Below, piece after piece: positions 4,582 through 5,764 of a stretch of DNA of 5,764 nucleotides; position 1 is the stretch's first letter, and the number at the start of each line of letters is the position of its first letter. The notes under the pieces were generated by a model. It worked only from the letters and a program-made list of their open reading frames with translations. It was not told where the DNA came from and did no database searches. The DNA comes from Brevundimonas sp. (GTDB lineage Bacteria; Pseudomonadota; Alphaproteobacteria; Caulobacterales; Caulobacteraceae), in NCBI GenBank assembly GCA_024711185.1, contig JANJTI010000004.1, positions 1 through 5,764 on the forward strand, given 5' to 3'. A program made the translations under genes and the position numbers.

Positions 4582-5764
4582 TCAATCCATCAGCTGCTGC
4601 GCCAGGTATACATAATGCCGCGCCCAGCGGCGGGCGTTGGCGATCGGGTCGGCGTCGTTGGAGTGCCCGCCCGCGGTCTCCTCGTAATAGAGGTGATCGT
4701 GGCCCATCTCGCCCAGCCGCGCCGCGAACTTGCGTGCGTGGCCGGGGTGCACCCGGTCGTCCCGCGTGTTGGTGGTGATGTAGACACGCGGATATTCCGC
4801 ATCCGGACGAAGCTGCTGATAGGCCGAATAACGGGCGATGTACGCGGCCTCCTCCGGGATGCGCGGGTCGCCGTACTCGCCGATCCACGAGGCCCCGGCG
4901 GGCAGTTCGTGGTAGCGCAGCATGTCGATCAGCGGGCTCTCGATGACCGCGGCGTTGAACAGCTCCGGGTGCTGGGTGATGGACACCGAGGTCAGCACCC
5001 CGCCGTTCGAGCGGCCATAGATGCCGGTGTGCTCGGGCGAGGTGATCCGACGCGCGTGCAGGTCGCGCGCCACCGCCGCGAAGTCGTCGAAGGCCAGTTG
5101 GCGGTTCTCCTTCAGCACCGACTGGTGCCACGCCGGTCCGAACTCGCCGCCGCCGCGGATGTTGGCCTGGACGAAGACACCGCCGTTCTCCAGCCACAGC
5201 TTGCCCATCTCCGGCTTGTAGGCGGGCGGGAACGAGACCTGGAAGCCGCCATAGCCGAACAGGATGGTCGGGGCTGTGCCGTCCATGGCCAGGTCGCGCG
5301 GGCGGGTGACGAAGTAGGGGATCTTCGTCCCGTCGGACGAGGTCGCCTCGAACTGCTCCACCACATGGGTCGAGCCGTCGAACTTGGCCGGCGCCTGTCG
5401 CAGCTGGGTCAGCGAGCCGGCGGCCGCATCGGCGAGGTTGAGGGTCGGCGGCGTCAGGAAACCCTGGGCGGAGACGAACACCTGCCCTCGCGACTTGGAG
5501 CTGTCGCCGAGATTGACCGCGAGGTTGTCGGGTGTGGCGATGTCGGTGCGGACCCAGCCGTGCTCGCCGTGATCCTCGAACACCGCCAGCTTGCCGACGA
5601 CGTTGTCCGAGTAGCCGACCAGCACCCGGTCGTGCAGCACCCGCACGTCGGCCACCGCCTGCCGCTCGCCGGGCGCGAAGATGCGGACGGCGCGGTTGGC
5701 CACCGCCGTCTCGCCTTCCGGCAGCGGCCGGCGCAGGCAGATCAGGCACGGCGACAGCAGCGAA
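4582..5764 (-). CDS. Prolyl oligopeptidase-family serine peptidase (S9A), C-terminal part
   Basis: This is the C-terminal 393 residues of a family S9A peptidase, an enzyme class that cleaves short peptides, typically after proline. The reading frame is open to the right edge, so the start, any signal peptide and most of the beta-propeller (full length usually about 680-720 residues) are outside the window. The GTG at 5701-5703 is an internal valine, not a start. Numbering from that GTG, residues 1-115 are the last propeller blades. The alpha/beta-hydrolase domain follows from about 116, with the oxyanion-region GYGGF at 150-154 and NIRGGGEFG at 181-189. The catalytic triad is complete: S232 in GRSNGG, D315 in TRDDRVHP and H347 in TAGGHSND. 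R317 matches the substrate-binding arginine of pig prolyl oligopeptidase, and W273 (SWIGEYG) aligns with its P1-proline-stacking tryptophan, so cleavage after proline is plausible. The gene is convergent with the MarR-like gene. Confidence 0.93.
   Translation of the reverse strand, partial: SLLSPCLICLRRPLPEGETAVANRAVRIFAPGERQAVADVRVLHDRVLVGYSDNVVGKLAVFEDHGEHGWVRTDIATPDNLAVNLGDSSKSRGQVFVSAQGFLTPPTLNLADAAAGSLTQLRQAPAKFDGSTHVVEQFEATSSDGTKIPYFVTRPRDLAMDGTAPTILFGYGGFQVSFPPAYKPEMGKLWLENGGVFVQANIRGGGEFGPAWHQSVLKENRQLAFDDFAAVARDLHARRITSPEHTGIYGRSNGGVLTSVSITQHPELFNAAVIESPLIDMLRYHELPAGASWIGEYGDPRIPEEAAYIARYSAYQQLRPDAEYPRVYITTNTRDDRVHPGHARKFAARLGEMGHDHLYYEETAGGHSNDADPIANARRWARHYVYLAQQLMD

Noticed and set aside
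4413..4778. Plus-strand open frame across the intergenic repeat
   Set aside because: It translates the repeat and antisense peptidase sequence; peptides of this kind are typical spurious calls over these repeats.
3548..5749. Open frame of 733 codons on the minus strand
   Set aside because: It runs through the peptidase in another frame, the intergenic repeat, antisense MarR and antisense yciB; it has no coherent domain and is a GC-bias artefact.

Overview
The window is GC-rich, with C or G at most third codon positions, and looks like an alphaproteobacterial chromosome. Caulobacteraceae (Brevundimonas/Caulobacter-like) is the best guess. The reasons are the ftsY-yciB gene pair, a short FtsY without a long acidic N-terminal domain, promoter-like sites resembling the Caulobacter housekeeping consensus (GCTANAWC at -10), and a composite palindromic repeat of a type common between genes in that group. 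The taxonomic call is an inference from recognition, not from a database search.

Layout, left to right. Positions 13-2067 (minus strand) hold a complete glutamine-dependent NAD+ synthetase (nadE) of the long, Mycobacterium tuberculosis-like type. It most likely starts at a TTG codon behind a strong Shine-Dalgarno sequence. A 99-bp divergent gap (2068-2166) carries candidate promoters for both directions; the one for ftsY predicts a leaderless mRNA. Positions 2167-3096 (plus) encode the SRP receptor GTPase FtsY. Eight bases later, 3105-3740 (plus) encodes a YciB/IspZ-family inner-membrane septation protein, very probably in the same operon. After an 80-bp gap, 3821-4399 (plus) encodes a MarR-like winged-helix regulator with an unusual lysine/alanine-rich C-terminal tail. 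A 169-bp nested inverted-repeat element (4403-4571) fills the gap between this gene and a convergent one. From 4582 to the right edge (minus) lies the C-terminal part of an S9A prolyl-oligopeptidase-family serine peptidase, whose N-terminus is outside the window.

How the genes relate: ftsY and yciB both act at the inner membrane (co-translational protein targeting, and envelope/septum-associated functions) and are probably co-transcribed. nadE (NAD+ synthesis), the MarR regulator and the peptidase look like separate units. The regulator's target cannot be deduced from the window.

This is mostly a housekeeping region. I see no tRNA, rRNA, CRISPR array, transposase, phage gene or new multigene system. 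The points most worth a second look are the predicted leaderless ftsY start with back-to-back divergent promoters, the nested repeat between convergent genes, and the histone-H1-like tail on the MarR protein.
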